Below are positions 10,156 to 21,100 of a stretch of DNA of 64,000 nt, piece after piece. Source of the DNA: Timema cristinae (taxonomy: Eukaryota; Arthropoda; Insecta; Phasmatodea; Timematidae); contig JBCFYV010000001.1 in assembly GCA_039000515.1 (NCBI GenBank), forward strand, positions 51,195,894-51,259,893. Reading direction: 5' to 3'. Positions within the stretch are counted from its first letter, which is position 1. Every line of letters begins with the position of its first letter. The position numbers and the translations under genes were made by a program. The notes beneath the pieces are model-generated. The model was given only the letters and a program-made list of their open reading frames with translations. It was not told the DNA's origin and searched no databases.

Positions 10156-11589
10156 GATATAACTAATTACTAATTATGTAAAAATCTAAAATCTAAAGTA
10201 AATCACCCTTTTAACATTGTACACAGTTTCCCAGCATTTTGGATACAGCTAGTCAAGCTGTATTGAACTACATGCAAATACTTCATAATGATAGCTCAAC
10301 GTTTATGCACCGTTTAACCAGACCAAAAAGATCGCACAGTGACGTCATAATTTGTATGATAATTGTTTATAAAAGATTGTTATTTTATTCAAGTTCTCGT
10401 TGTGCCTACCTACTTCATAAAATTTTAATTCTAACTATACGGCATCCATTAAAAAAAATTAGTCTTTTAGTTAAGTTGAAAGCTATGCTCATTTTGTAAT
10501 TAACATTTAACTAAGAGTAAAACCTAATTTCTTTCCCCTGAAGGTAGGTATACAAGAGGTTTCATTTATTTATATGTTATGTTGAATTATTGATTACGGG
10601 TCCCTACGTTGTGCGCCAATTGAAGTGTTATTGAAATATTCGTCCCGCGTGATGGGCGCCAATTGAAGAATTATTGGTGATTTAAATCTTGTATAATTAA
10701 TACACACTTTTTATGTTGACATGTTTTTTTATTTATAAATCTCAGTTTATTTCAGGAGAAAATAGATCATGTCGTTGAAATATATACGCGGCCTATTGTA
10801 GGGATCGCGGACAGGAGATGCAGTCCGAGTAGTTCAAGGACTGGACTCCAAGTGACTAGTGAGTATTGAGCAGTACTGTTCTTACATTGCACCATTCTAT
10901 GTATATATATCCATTGCTCATGGAAGCTTCGAGAAGGTCGTGTTATAAAAAATTAAAATACAAGACAAGAACATCTCGGTTTTACTAGGAGCTTCGAGAG
11001 CCAGAAACTGACTCAAGTTACTTTTTTAAATCTCTATTCGAACTTTCCAGAAGAGGAAGTTATTATTTAAAAATCTTATATTGTCAACTTGACTTTACTA
11101 ATGTCACGTGCGTGACGTCACTGATCAGTGGCTTTTGCCTTCTTAGAAGAAGAAGTGCTTTAAGCGCCATTTAATATACTACATAATTTAAATAAAATTA
11201 AATACGTTTATAAAATTAGGACGATATTATTGTCAATGCTTTCACATACTTTTCAGGGGCAAGTCAGTTACATTACAGTTAGTAAGAGGACAAAGTGTGT
11301 AGTTGCCTTCCACCTTGAAAAATATTAACTTTAAATTTGAAGATACTTGACCTTGACCCAAGCACTTGTTTTGTCTGCGGCACATTTTTTTATGCTATTC
11401 TAAAAATATTCAAGGATTTTTGATATTTTGTAGGAAATATTTAATGGTTCCGTAACTAAAATTTAATTGAGAAACGCTGTTTATGGTATCGCAGCTCAAA
11501 AATATTGTACAACCCACAGTGTATTTATACCATAATACTATGATATGCTTGTTTGAGATAAGTGAACCGTGATCTAACACAATTTCAAA
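10156..11589. other. Unassigned 1.4 kb with a short duplicated motif
   Basis: GCGCCAATTGAAG occurs at 10613 and again at 10656, inside a two-copy 43-bp repeat; its resemblance to a primer-binding-site region of LTR elements is weak. Around 11105-11130 GTGCGTGACGTCACTGATCAG contains a perfect CRE (TGACGTCA) and resembles 50882-50900. No gene is supported. Confidence 0.4.
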
Positions 11590-11598
11590 ATTATGTAC

Positions 11599-11757
11599 CT
11601 CTGACGAGACATCTTGTGAATGTGGTGAATGCCAGGCCTCCACCGTGGTTCGGATCTCAAGTTAAACTGTAGGTCCTCCAATTCATCTCACAATCACCCT
11701 ACCATTACATATTTAGCGTAAGTGCGTATAACCCGAACGGTTAGTGAGACGTGGTGC

Positions 11758-11840
<83 letters not shown>

Positions 11841-11850
11841 TAATAATAAT
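11599..11850 (+). mobile_element. tRNA-derived SINE, family B, 5'-truncated, long AAT tail
   Basis: It starts inside the body (CTCTGACGAGAC), runs through GCCAGGCCTCCACCGTGG and the shared 3' end, and finishes in about 30 AAT units with one interruption. The flanks ATTATGTAC (11590-11598) and ATTATGTGC (11851-11859) match at 8 of 9 bases and mark the target-site duplication. A poly-asparagine frame across the tail (11744-11947) is not a gene. Confidence 0.87.
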
Positions 11851-11859
11851 ATTATGTGC

Positions 11860-14291
11860 TTGCGCCAGTGTGGGGAGGGGGGAGTGTACTACTATAGGGT
11901 TGGTTGTGCGGCGAAAGGGGAGCGGGGGGTTACAATCAGGCCGATAGATGAAGGAGGAACTTTCCTATAGTCACCCCGAAATGAAATACTGGCTATGTCA
12001 CTGATTCCGGACGGGCAGAAAGACGCAAAACTAAACAAAGATGTTTGCAACAAATAGTAAAACTCTCAGTATATCTTAAGAGTATTTAGTGATGTAATCC
12101 AGTACGAAAAATTGAATACTAATTCATTTATTGTCGTTCTTCTCCAATTCACTACTATTAACATATTGATATGTAATTAATATATGACTAAAAAGGGCTA
12201 CTTTTAATCCACTTGTTGTCTCCCTCATTTCGTTGCCCCTCAAACAAAATATTTTTTTTACTAACGCAGTATAAATTTTACATTGAGTGTCCGTATTGTT
12301 ATTTGTGTTTGTTGATACCAGCAAAGGGTGCGCTGCAGCCAGGGCTGTGCATATCGGGGCAGACATCTGCTCAACTATTACGCCGGTTGAGCAGTAACCT
12401 TTTGAGTGGCAGACCTTTAAAAGAAAATGTCCTGTTTATGTTTGGCGTGAACGATTTTCTGGTAAATATTAAGTTCAAATTGTTTCACTGAGTACACTTT
12501 GATTGACCGGCTTTAACAAAATATAACAAAAACACTCTTCTAAACTCATGTTCACAACAAGGACTCACACTGACAAAGTTGACCATGCGGTTAAAAACAA
12601 TAATTAAATTATTATCTAGGTTTATCAGAAGCGTGGTCGTGCTCACAGTCCCGACCATCCCAAAGCTTTCGGAGGAAGACCACATAAAGCTTCTAAGATT
12701 CAACACCTAATCTCGTTTAGTGGTGAATGGAATTACTCATCCTAACTTCAATAAATCTATAATGTCGAGTTAGCAGTTGGAATATCTTGGCTCTAAGCAT
12801 TATTGTTTAAAAAGTAGACACACTTATATAGGTGCCAATAAACAAAATTTCAAGGTTTGGCGTGTGTATTTTTGCAAAAACAAAATAGTTATTGACGATA
12901 TAATCCATGGGGCCAAAAAGACACTCTCATAAGTGTAGAGTAATAATGTAAAAATTAATAATTTGAAAACCATATTTGTAACACACATACGGATTTTTTT
13001 TAATAGGTACTCAATTCCTCGTCAACTAACGGCAAGGAAAATGTGAGCCTAACTTCTTAAGCCACGCAGCCACTCTTGTTAGTGATATGTAAATTACTAA
13101 AAAATAAACATATTTCAAATCTATTGTTATTGTAACTCTTGTAACTTAATGTAACATAATTTCAGAACAAAATGCAGTGTGGGCCATAGATATTTATGGC
13201 TTGTTTATTCAAGATGCCGGAACGATCAACTTGAATTCTTTTTAACGGTATGTGCTAATACTCAATGTTTACACTGAAGTACACGTTATTTGAATTTTTA
13301 ACTGACTGACACCTTTAGTGACTTGTTTGTGGCGGTAAGAACCCAGAGTGCGTGTGTATATAAAAGTGCTATCTCGTCATGTATACCCAATAGTCCAAAA
13401 CATAAACACACACTTGTTGTGAATGTTCATCTCTTTATACAGTGTGTTTGTTTAGCATGATGGCATAATTGGAAAGGAGGGAGTCCGAATAATAGTATAA
13501 ACTAGTAGTAAACTAATAGTTGGGGGTTAACCCATACTTTTATACCTAAACCTTCTGACTAACCAAACACCACAATGTACACAATTTTATTTAATCAACT
13601 TCTTTACAAGTCCGTCACTTTATTGTTCCTTTGATCGCCCATCAAAAAGGGCCATCATGGCAAGTAGCCCATATAGGAGATTACAGGCAGCAACAAATGA
13701 AGGGAAATTAATCCAAAAGACATTGTCTCTAATTCAGTAATGTAGATATACATAATTAGGGGGAATTAGTGAAGGATGGAGAGGGCCAAAGGGGGAAGGG
13801 GGTGGTCGGTCAAGTTCGTTAGAAAAATTCAAACACCAAACATATAATTTCTCGGACTATATTGTAACATTAAGGCCTTTTCAAGTTTGTGTGCACAATC
13901 TATTGGTGAAGCAATTTGCCTTAAAGAAAATTCAAGTGTATTAAAATTTTTATTCAATTCTAAACCTATTAAAATGATTTGATAACATAACATATTTTAT
14001 ATTTGATTCATTTTATAGGTTATGGGTCATCCTTCAAACAAAAGAATGGATATGGTCCATTGGAATCGACGTGGGGTAACTTTAGTAGAGACCCACTTGA
14101 GAACTATACTTTAAAGTGGGGTCGATTGGGGTGATCACCACCAATTCATAATGAATAGATTTTATATGAATACAGACTTATTTTACTAATGTATATATTT
14201 TTTTTTTGTGAGAACGACTTTTTGTTTTATGTTGTTTTCTTGGGTTAAAACTACAAATATGCTTATCAAAATTGTGGTTTTATTAAAATTC
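11860..14291. other. Unassigned 2.4 kb
   Basis: There are several short frames (12124-12366 minus, 12213-12491 plus, 12485-12706 minus) without recognisable domains. GTGTATATAAAAGTGC at about 13353-13368 is a TATA-like motif in slightly more balanced sequence and could belong to an LTR or a promoter; no direct repeats or splice signals support either. The rest is AT-rich. Confidence 0.35.

Positions 14292-14371
<80 letters not shown>
14292..14371. repeat. (ATT)n microsatellite
   Basis: About 80 bp of TTA/ATT triplets with a single AATT interruption. Unlike the other ATT tracts here, it has no SINE body attached that I can see. Open frames crossing it (poly-Ile, poly-Leu, poly-Asn) are artefacts. 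Confidence 0.95.
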
Positions 14372-14372
<1 letters not shown>

Positions 14373-15631
14373 ACTAAAATAATTATTTTCATAATTTAGC
14401 AATTTCATCATTATTAATTAAATATTATATTTATACTTGAGGACAGTGAAAACCAATGACTCTTCCTGACTACAATATCTGGATCGATCCTCTCTTAAGA
14501 ACACAATTTGTGGGGAGAAAATGTTGGACAAATGTGTATTTACAATAGTTGAAGAAATCTTATCAGAAAGTGAATTGTCAATGTATTGCTTTGTTTTATT
14601 TATGGGTGGATACATTTAATTTGTGTAACATTTTTGTTGGTTGCAATCTGTCTATTGAATTAAATTAAATTTAATTAGAATGGGATGCATCATAAATTTA
14701 ATATATCATTTTTAACCCATATCACCAACAGAGATCACTCAGTTCCTCAGTGTTTCACTTTAGCCTGGCCGTTATATAGGACTACACAACTGGGTGGAGG
14801 GTGGGGCTGCTCAAGCCCCCTTTTATATTTTGTAGGGGCTTGGACTATATTAAGCCCACCTATCCCCACCCCAGTATGTTACACGTATATTAAAAACCAT
14901 CTATAAAATAGTTTAAATTACTGACAAACTTACCCCATGCGCCATGCCCATTGTCAGCAATTAATATTATGAGTAGTTAAATACAACAGAAAAAATAAAA
15001 ATATCCATCATAATCACCTGTCACTATAAGCTTGGTAATTAATTCTAAGTAATAATAAGAGACCTGTTGTCCCAGCCGAAAAATATGCTGTCTTTTCAAA
15101 AATTGATTTATAATTTAATTTTATTTGTAAATATTTTAAATTAAATTAATAAAGAAAAAACTGAATGTTAAAATTTGATACTATGTATTTAAAACCATTA
15201 ATGTGTGTGGGCCTATTTAGAATGTTTAAAAACTCATATTTTATCAGATGTTTATATTGCCGCCTATAGAATAAATTTTGTGGATAGAAATTTCAGCAGA
15301 CGAGTATTTAAAGTGAAAAAAAAAAGAGATGGTACAGTTTAAAATAGTTCAAACTGTGTTTTCCATTATTATTAAAGACGATGTAGCCAACATACTAAAA
15401 TTAAGCTTTTGCGCATAATATGACTGTAATAGTAATATAAACGGCCGTGATTTTGCGACCCCTGAATTAACTCTTGCGGTCTGTTAAACAAGAACATAGA
15501 TTTACAGCTACCTGCTTCAGAAATAATGCTACCCCCTCCCAAAGCAGACCTTTCTGACTTAATTGCATTGTTTAGTCAGGAATGTGGATTTTCAAACCAT
15601 TCTAATAAAGAGTGCACAAAGTTAGAACTCG
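14372..15631. other. Unassigned 1.3 kb
   Basis: AT-rich with no recognisable coding sequence. A more GC-rich patch at 14790-14880 (TGGGTGGAGGGTGGGGCTG) carries a short frame without known motifs. Confidence 0.4.
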
Positions 15632-15880
15632 GCTCGTTGGCGTAGTTAACTAGTGTCGTGTTAAACTAGACTGCCGAGGATGGAAAGATCGGGGTTCGAT
15701 CCCAGTTGGGTGCACTGAGGGTGGTTTTTCCCTAAATGGTTCCTCATTGTCTCTTCGCGCAAATATGGGTGCGATTTCTCTAAATTACATAAATTACACC
15801 TACCTCATCCCTAATTCATTAGTGTAATTAGAACATAGGCGTATAGCCCAAACGGATAGTAAGACGTGGTAATAAAAAAA
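15632..15880 (+). mobile_element. tRNA-derived SINE, family A
   Basis: The head is worn (the GGCGTAGTTAACTAG stretch replaces the A box). From ACTAGACTGCCGAGGATGG on, the family sequence is clear: B box GGGGTTCGATCCC, GGTGCACTGAGGGTGG, CATTAGTGTAATTAG and the shared tail (CCAAACGGATAGTAAGACG). A short A-rich end replaces the AAT tract. Confidence 0.85.
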
Positions 15881-16009
15881 TTTAAAAAAATAATGCCCCC
15901 TTCAGACGGAGCAGCTTCGATGGCGCTGTTAACGGCCTGAGTGGTTGTCTCCACCACTAAAAATAGCGACGCTCATCGCGAAACCTACAATTGAATTATA
16001 GCTCTTAGG

Positions 16010-16357
16010 ATGAAATTGTGTGAAACCTTTCTTTTCTGTTTCGGAGGAGAGGCGACACCTGAACACGTGACCTTGAAATGTATATTTACTAAAAGGGAAA
16101 GGGAGGAGCTACTAATGCCTATACAGGCCAATGCCATATACCATATACTGAGGGATGTGGACCGGTGGAGCTACCTCGATGAGATAATGGACCAGGTATC
16201 GAAAGCAGAAAGGGACAGACATATGGACAAACTAAAAGAAAGAAGACAAAGACAGAACCAAGGCTCGAGACAAAACATACAGGAAGAAACAACTGAGGAA
16301 GAAGTGGCGAGTGAAGACGATGGAGACGGAGGAGAAGAAACATCAGACTTAGACTAG
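16010..16357 (+). pseudogene. LINE C-terminal fragment (R1/Jockey-like), 5'-truncated
   Basis: A 115-codon frame begins KLCETFLFCFGGEATPEHVT and continues LKC. Cys, Cys, His and Cys are spaced like the C-terminal zinc-binding motif that ends ORF2 in R1- and Jockey-type LINEs (CxxC..TPEHxLxxC). It then runs as a charged helix with KREREELL and ends in a very acidic tail (EEEVASEDDGDGGEETSDLD). No reverse transcriptase or RNase H part is left upstream, so the ATG is not a true start. A 3' UTR-like region follows to about 16760 and includes a short open stretch with DVDWPWQEVNRKK. Confidence 0.72.
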
Positions 16358-17376
16358 ACGTTACCAAACTGGTGAAACAAAACACAGAAAGTGTAATAAA
16401 AGGGAGGGTGGACTAGATTTTGATGTTCTCTGGATATATTTAGAGCTCTAGCCGAGTAAAGGTGTCTCAGGGATACCAGTGATGCATATAACTGATGAAC
16501 CAGGGACGCCTGTAGTACCGGCTAGGGGAGAAGGAAGGTAAGTGGATTCAGATGAGACGTCGGAAGTTGTTCCTTAGTCTAAGAGCTCTGCTAGCTTGGA
16601 AACAAGAGTGATGCTGTGCAGGAGCTATCAAGCACTCCAGGGATGTCGACTGGCCATGGCAGGAAGTGAACAGAAAAAAAATGGTACTCCTTACAAGGAA
16701 AAAATATAAAACCGATTGTGTAGATGACGGCACTAGGTATAAATTAGGTTAAGTTAGATTTAAGCCCAAAGTAGACATATCAATAGATAAATAAATGTAT
16801 ATAGTCAAAATAACTTAAATAGGGAAAGAGGGACAAGTATGGTTATAAGTTATCATAAATTAAATATTGGTATTGATATATTGTAGACAGATATGCTAAC
16901 AGGCACAGGTTAAGGTAAATTGGTAATGATCAATAACAGGACAAGTAGTTTTAGTAGTAGTATATGTTTATATCCCAGAATATGTATGTGTCAAATTTTT
17001 TTTTTTTAGATTAAAACTATATATAAGGCATATTGTAATATGAACAGAGCAACAAAATCCTGATTTATAGTAAAATAAGATGTCAGGACAAATGTATAAG
17101 GAAATTAAAAAACAAAAAAAGCCCAATACAGAGGATTTTATAACAGAGATTGAAAAGTGGACGGTACTATCTATGATCATCAAATAGGCATGAAACAGGC
17201 CCCGATTAGGTCTTTCAAAAAGCAAATTAGCAAGTTACTTTTGATACGTTTATTATTTATACGTGTGAAAAACATCATCGTTAAAAGGAGATCTTTTTCC
17301 ACATCCACTTTCACTTGAAGATTGATTTTTCAAATTCTAGAAATAGCTTGTGTAGGCAAGAATTAAAGCACTATTT
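16358..17376. other. LINE 3' UTR-like sequence, then AT-rich spacer
   Basis: From 16358 to about 16760 the base composition stays balanced and probably belongs to the LINE tail. From 16760 on it is AT-rich with no genes. The 85-residue minus-strand frame at 16968-17225 is hydrophobic and unsupported. Confidence 0.45.
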
Positions 17377-17530
17377 AGCAGCACCACCAATGGCCGTTAG
17401 CAGCACCACCATTGGCCGCTAGCAGGACCACTGACGGCCGTTAGCAGCACCACCTATGGCTGCTAGCAGCAACACCGACGTCCGTTAGCAGTGCCACAAA
17501 CGGTCGTTAACAGCAACCAATTAAGAGCAC
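17377..17530. repeat. 22-bp minisatellite, seven units
   Basis: The unit AGCAGCACCACCAATGGCCGTT starts at 17377, 17399, 17421, 17443, 17465, 17487 and 17509. Degenerate echoes (TTAGCAGCACCGCG) continue to about 17610. The period is not a multiple of three, so it is not a protein repeat. It is GC-rich in an AT-rich neighbourhood. Confidence 0.92.
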
Positions 17531-17926
17531 TACCACAACCAAAATAACTACCCCATTAGTAGTGCATCCGACGAACATAAGAGCACTATCGACGGAATTT
17601 AGCAGCACCGCGTTAGCACCCACTGAAATGAATCATACCGAATGAACACTTAATGCTAAGGGTGCTACAAGGTATCTAACTGAAAAGCAGAGTAGACTTT
17701 TAAAAATCTAAAATTATTTATGAAGGACATATTCAAATAAAACCTTCAAAGATTAAAAAAAAAATTAAATTCAAAATATTTTTTTTTTGATAAATTAGAA
17801 ACCGGCACCTAATATTAATCAAAACTACGTTTAAAATGATATTTAACAAAATAGCTAATAATTTATGAAATAGAGCAGAAATAATAAAATACTACAAAGA
17901 ACATTAGTGTTTACTGTACATTAATA

Positions 17927-18075
17927 TTATTATTATTAGCACCGCGTCTTACTACCCGTTCGGGTTATACGCATTTACGCTAATGTGTAATGGTAGGGTG
18001 ATTGTGAGATGAAATGGAGGACCTACAGTTTAACGTGGGATCCGAACCACGTAGCGGCCTGGCATTCCCCACATT
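17927..18075 (-). mobile_element. tRNA-derived SINE, family B, 5'-truncated, with perfect 13-bp target duplication
   Basis: Only the 3' half of family B is present: a short ATT tail, GCACCGCGTCTTACTACCCG and the body up to CCCCACATT. The 13-mer CTGTACATTAATA flanks it at 17914-17926 and 18076-18088. The perfect duplication suggests a fairly recent insertion. It lies only about 35 bp outside satellite array 2. Confidence 0.93.
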
Positions 18076-18122
18076 CTGTACATTAATAGAAACTAATAAT
18101 ATATGATGCAAATATCAAAATA

Positions 18123-21100
18123 GTGGCACCTTAATCTGGCATCCTACAGCTCTGTATTAGGTTATTATAGTTTAAAGGCAATCAATCTGAAAATAACGGC
18201 AGAACCAGGTTCCACGACAATGCAGGGTCTCTTTTTACACCTATAACTGTAATTGCCACCATGTGTGCTCATGACGCAGATTCAAATATAGAAACTGTGG
18301 CGCCTTAAACCGGCGGTCGCGCAGTGCTAATTTCGAGTCTAATTTAGGTTTGAAGGCATATTTCCAAAATAACGGCAGACCCAGCTTCCACACATATGCA
18401 GGGTCATTATAGATATATAGAACTATGATCCCCACCATGTGTGCTCTTGCCGCAGATTCAAATATAGAAACTGTGGCACCTTAAACTAGCGCCCAACATG
18501 TCTGTATTAGGTTATTATAGTTTAAAGGCAATCAATCTGAAAATAACGGCAGAACCAGGTTCCACGACCATGCAGGGTCTCTTTTTACACCTATAACTGT
18601 AATTGCCACCATGCGTGCTCATGACGCAGATTCAACTATAGAAACTGTGGCCCCTTAAACATGGCGGTAGTGTAGAGGAGTAATATCTAACTTTAAATAC
18701 ATATAATTCGATAATAACGGCAGACCCGGGTTCCACACTTATGCAGGGTCATTATAGACATATAGAACTATAATTGCCACCATGTGTGCTCATGACGCAG
18801 ATTCAAATATAAAAACTGTGGCGCCTTAAACCGGCGGTCGCGCAGTGCTAATTTCGAGTCTAATTTAGGTTTGAAGGCATATTTCCAAAATAACGGCAGA
18901 CCCCGGTTCCACACATATGCAGGGTCATTATAGACATATAGAACTATGATCCCCACCATGTGTGCTCATGCCGCAGATTCAAATATGGAAACTGTGGCAC
19001 CTTAAACTAGCGCCGAACATGTCTGTATTAGGTTATTATAGTTTAAAGGCAATCAATCTGAAAATAACGGCAGAACCAGGTTCCACGACCATGCAGGGTC
19101 TCTTTTTACACCTATAACTGTAATTGCCACCATGCGTGCTCATGACGCAGATTCAACTATAGAAACTGTGGCCCCTTAAACATGGCGGTAGTGTAGAGGA
19201 GTAATATCTAACTTTAAATACATATAATTCGATAATAACGGCAGACCCGGGTTCCACACTTATGCAGGGTCATTATAGACATATAGAACTATAATTGTCA
19301 CCATGTGTGCTCATGACGCAGATTCAAATATAGAAAACTGTGGCGCCTTAAACCGGCGGTCGCGCAGTGCTAATTTCGAGTCTAATTTAGGTTTGAAGGC
19401 ATATTTCCAAAATAACGGCAGACCCCGGTTCCACACATATGCAGGGTCATTATAGACATATAGAACTATGATCCCCACCATGTGTGCTCATGCCGCAGAT
19501 TCAAATATGGAAACTGTGGCACCTTAAACTAGCGCCGAACATGTCTGTATTAGGTTATTATAGTTTAAAGGCAATCAATCTGAAAATAACGGCAGAACCA
19601 GGTTCCACGACCATGCAGGGTCTCTTTTTACACCTATAACTGTAATTGCCACCATGCGTGCTCATGACGCAGATTCAACTATAGAAACTGTGGCCCCTTA
19701 AACATGGCGGTAGTGTGAGAGGAGTAATATCTAACTTTAAATACATATAATTCGATAATAACGGCAGACCCGGGTTCCACACTTATGCAGGGTCATTATA
19801 GACATATAGAACTATAATTGCCACCATGTGTGCTCATGACGCAGATTCAAATATAAAAACTGTGGCGCCTTAAACCGGCGGTCGCGCAGTGCTAATTTCG
19901 AGTCTAATTTAGGTTTGAAGGCATATTTCCAAAATAACGGCAGACCCCGGTTCCACACATATGCAGGGTCATTATAGACATATAGAACTATGATCCCCAC
20001 CATGTGTGCTCATGCCGCAGATTCAAATATGGAAACTGTGGCACCTTAAACTAGCGCCGAACATGTCTGTATTAGGTTATTATAGTTTAAAGGCAATCAA
20101 TCTGAAAATAACGGCAGAACCAGGTTCCACGACCATGCAGGGTCTCTTTTTACACCTATAACTGTAATTGCCACCATGCGTGCTCATGACGCAGATTCAA
20201 ACTATAGAAACTGTGGCCCCTTAAACATGGCGGTAGTGTAGAGGAGTAATATCTAACTTTAAATACATATAATTCGATAATAACGGCAGACCCGGGTTCC
20301 ACACTTATGCAGGGTCATTATAGACATATAGAACTATAATTGCCACCATGTGTGCTCATGACGCAGATTCAAATATAGAAACTGTGGCGCCTTAAACGGC
20401 GGTCGCGCAGTGCTAATTTCGAGTCTAATTTAGGTTTGAAGGCATATTTCCAAAATAACGGCAGACCCGGTTCCACACTATGCAGGGTCATTATAGACAT
20501 ATAGAACTATGATCCCACCATGTGTGCTCATGCCCCAGATTCAAATATAGAAACTGTGGCACCTTAAACTAGCGCCGCAACATGTCTGTATTAGGTTATT
20601 ATAGTTTAAAGGCAATCAATCTGAAAATAACGGCAGAACCAGGTTCCACACCATGCAGGTCTCTTTTTACACTATAACTGTAATTGCCACCATGTGTGCT
20701 CATGACGCAGATTCAAATATAGAAACTGTGGCCCCTTAAACATGGCGTAGTGTTAGAGGAGTAATATCTAACTTTAAATACATATAATTCGATAATAACG
20801 GCAGAACCGGGTTCCACACTATGCAGGGTCATTATAGACATATGAACTATAATTGCCACCATGTGTGCTCATGACGCAGATTCAAATATAGAAACTGTGG
20901 CCCTTAAACATGGCGGTAGTGTAGAGGAGTAATGATCTAACTTTAAATACATATAATTCGATAATAACGGCAGACCCGGGTTCCACACTTATGCAGGGTC
21001 ATTATAGACATATAGAACTATAATTGCCAACATGTGTGCTCATGACGCAGATTCAAATATAGAAACTGTGGCGCCTTAAACCGGCGGTCGCGCAGTGCTA

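Noticed and set aside
11744..11947. Frame with a long poly-asparagine run
   Set aside because: It is the translated AAT tail of a SINE.
14186..14399. Poly-Ile, poly-Asn and poly-Leu frames on both strands
   Set aside because: Translated (ATT)n microsatellite.
16119..16385. 88-residue minus-strand frame
   Set aside because: Antisense of the LINE C-terminal fragment.
2420..20003. Recurring 60-65-residue frames starting MVGIIVLYVYNDPAYVW in the satellite
   Set aside because: They recur only because the satellite recurs, span a monomer junction, lack splice or promoter context, and are broken in units with indels.
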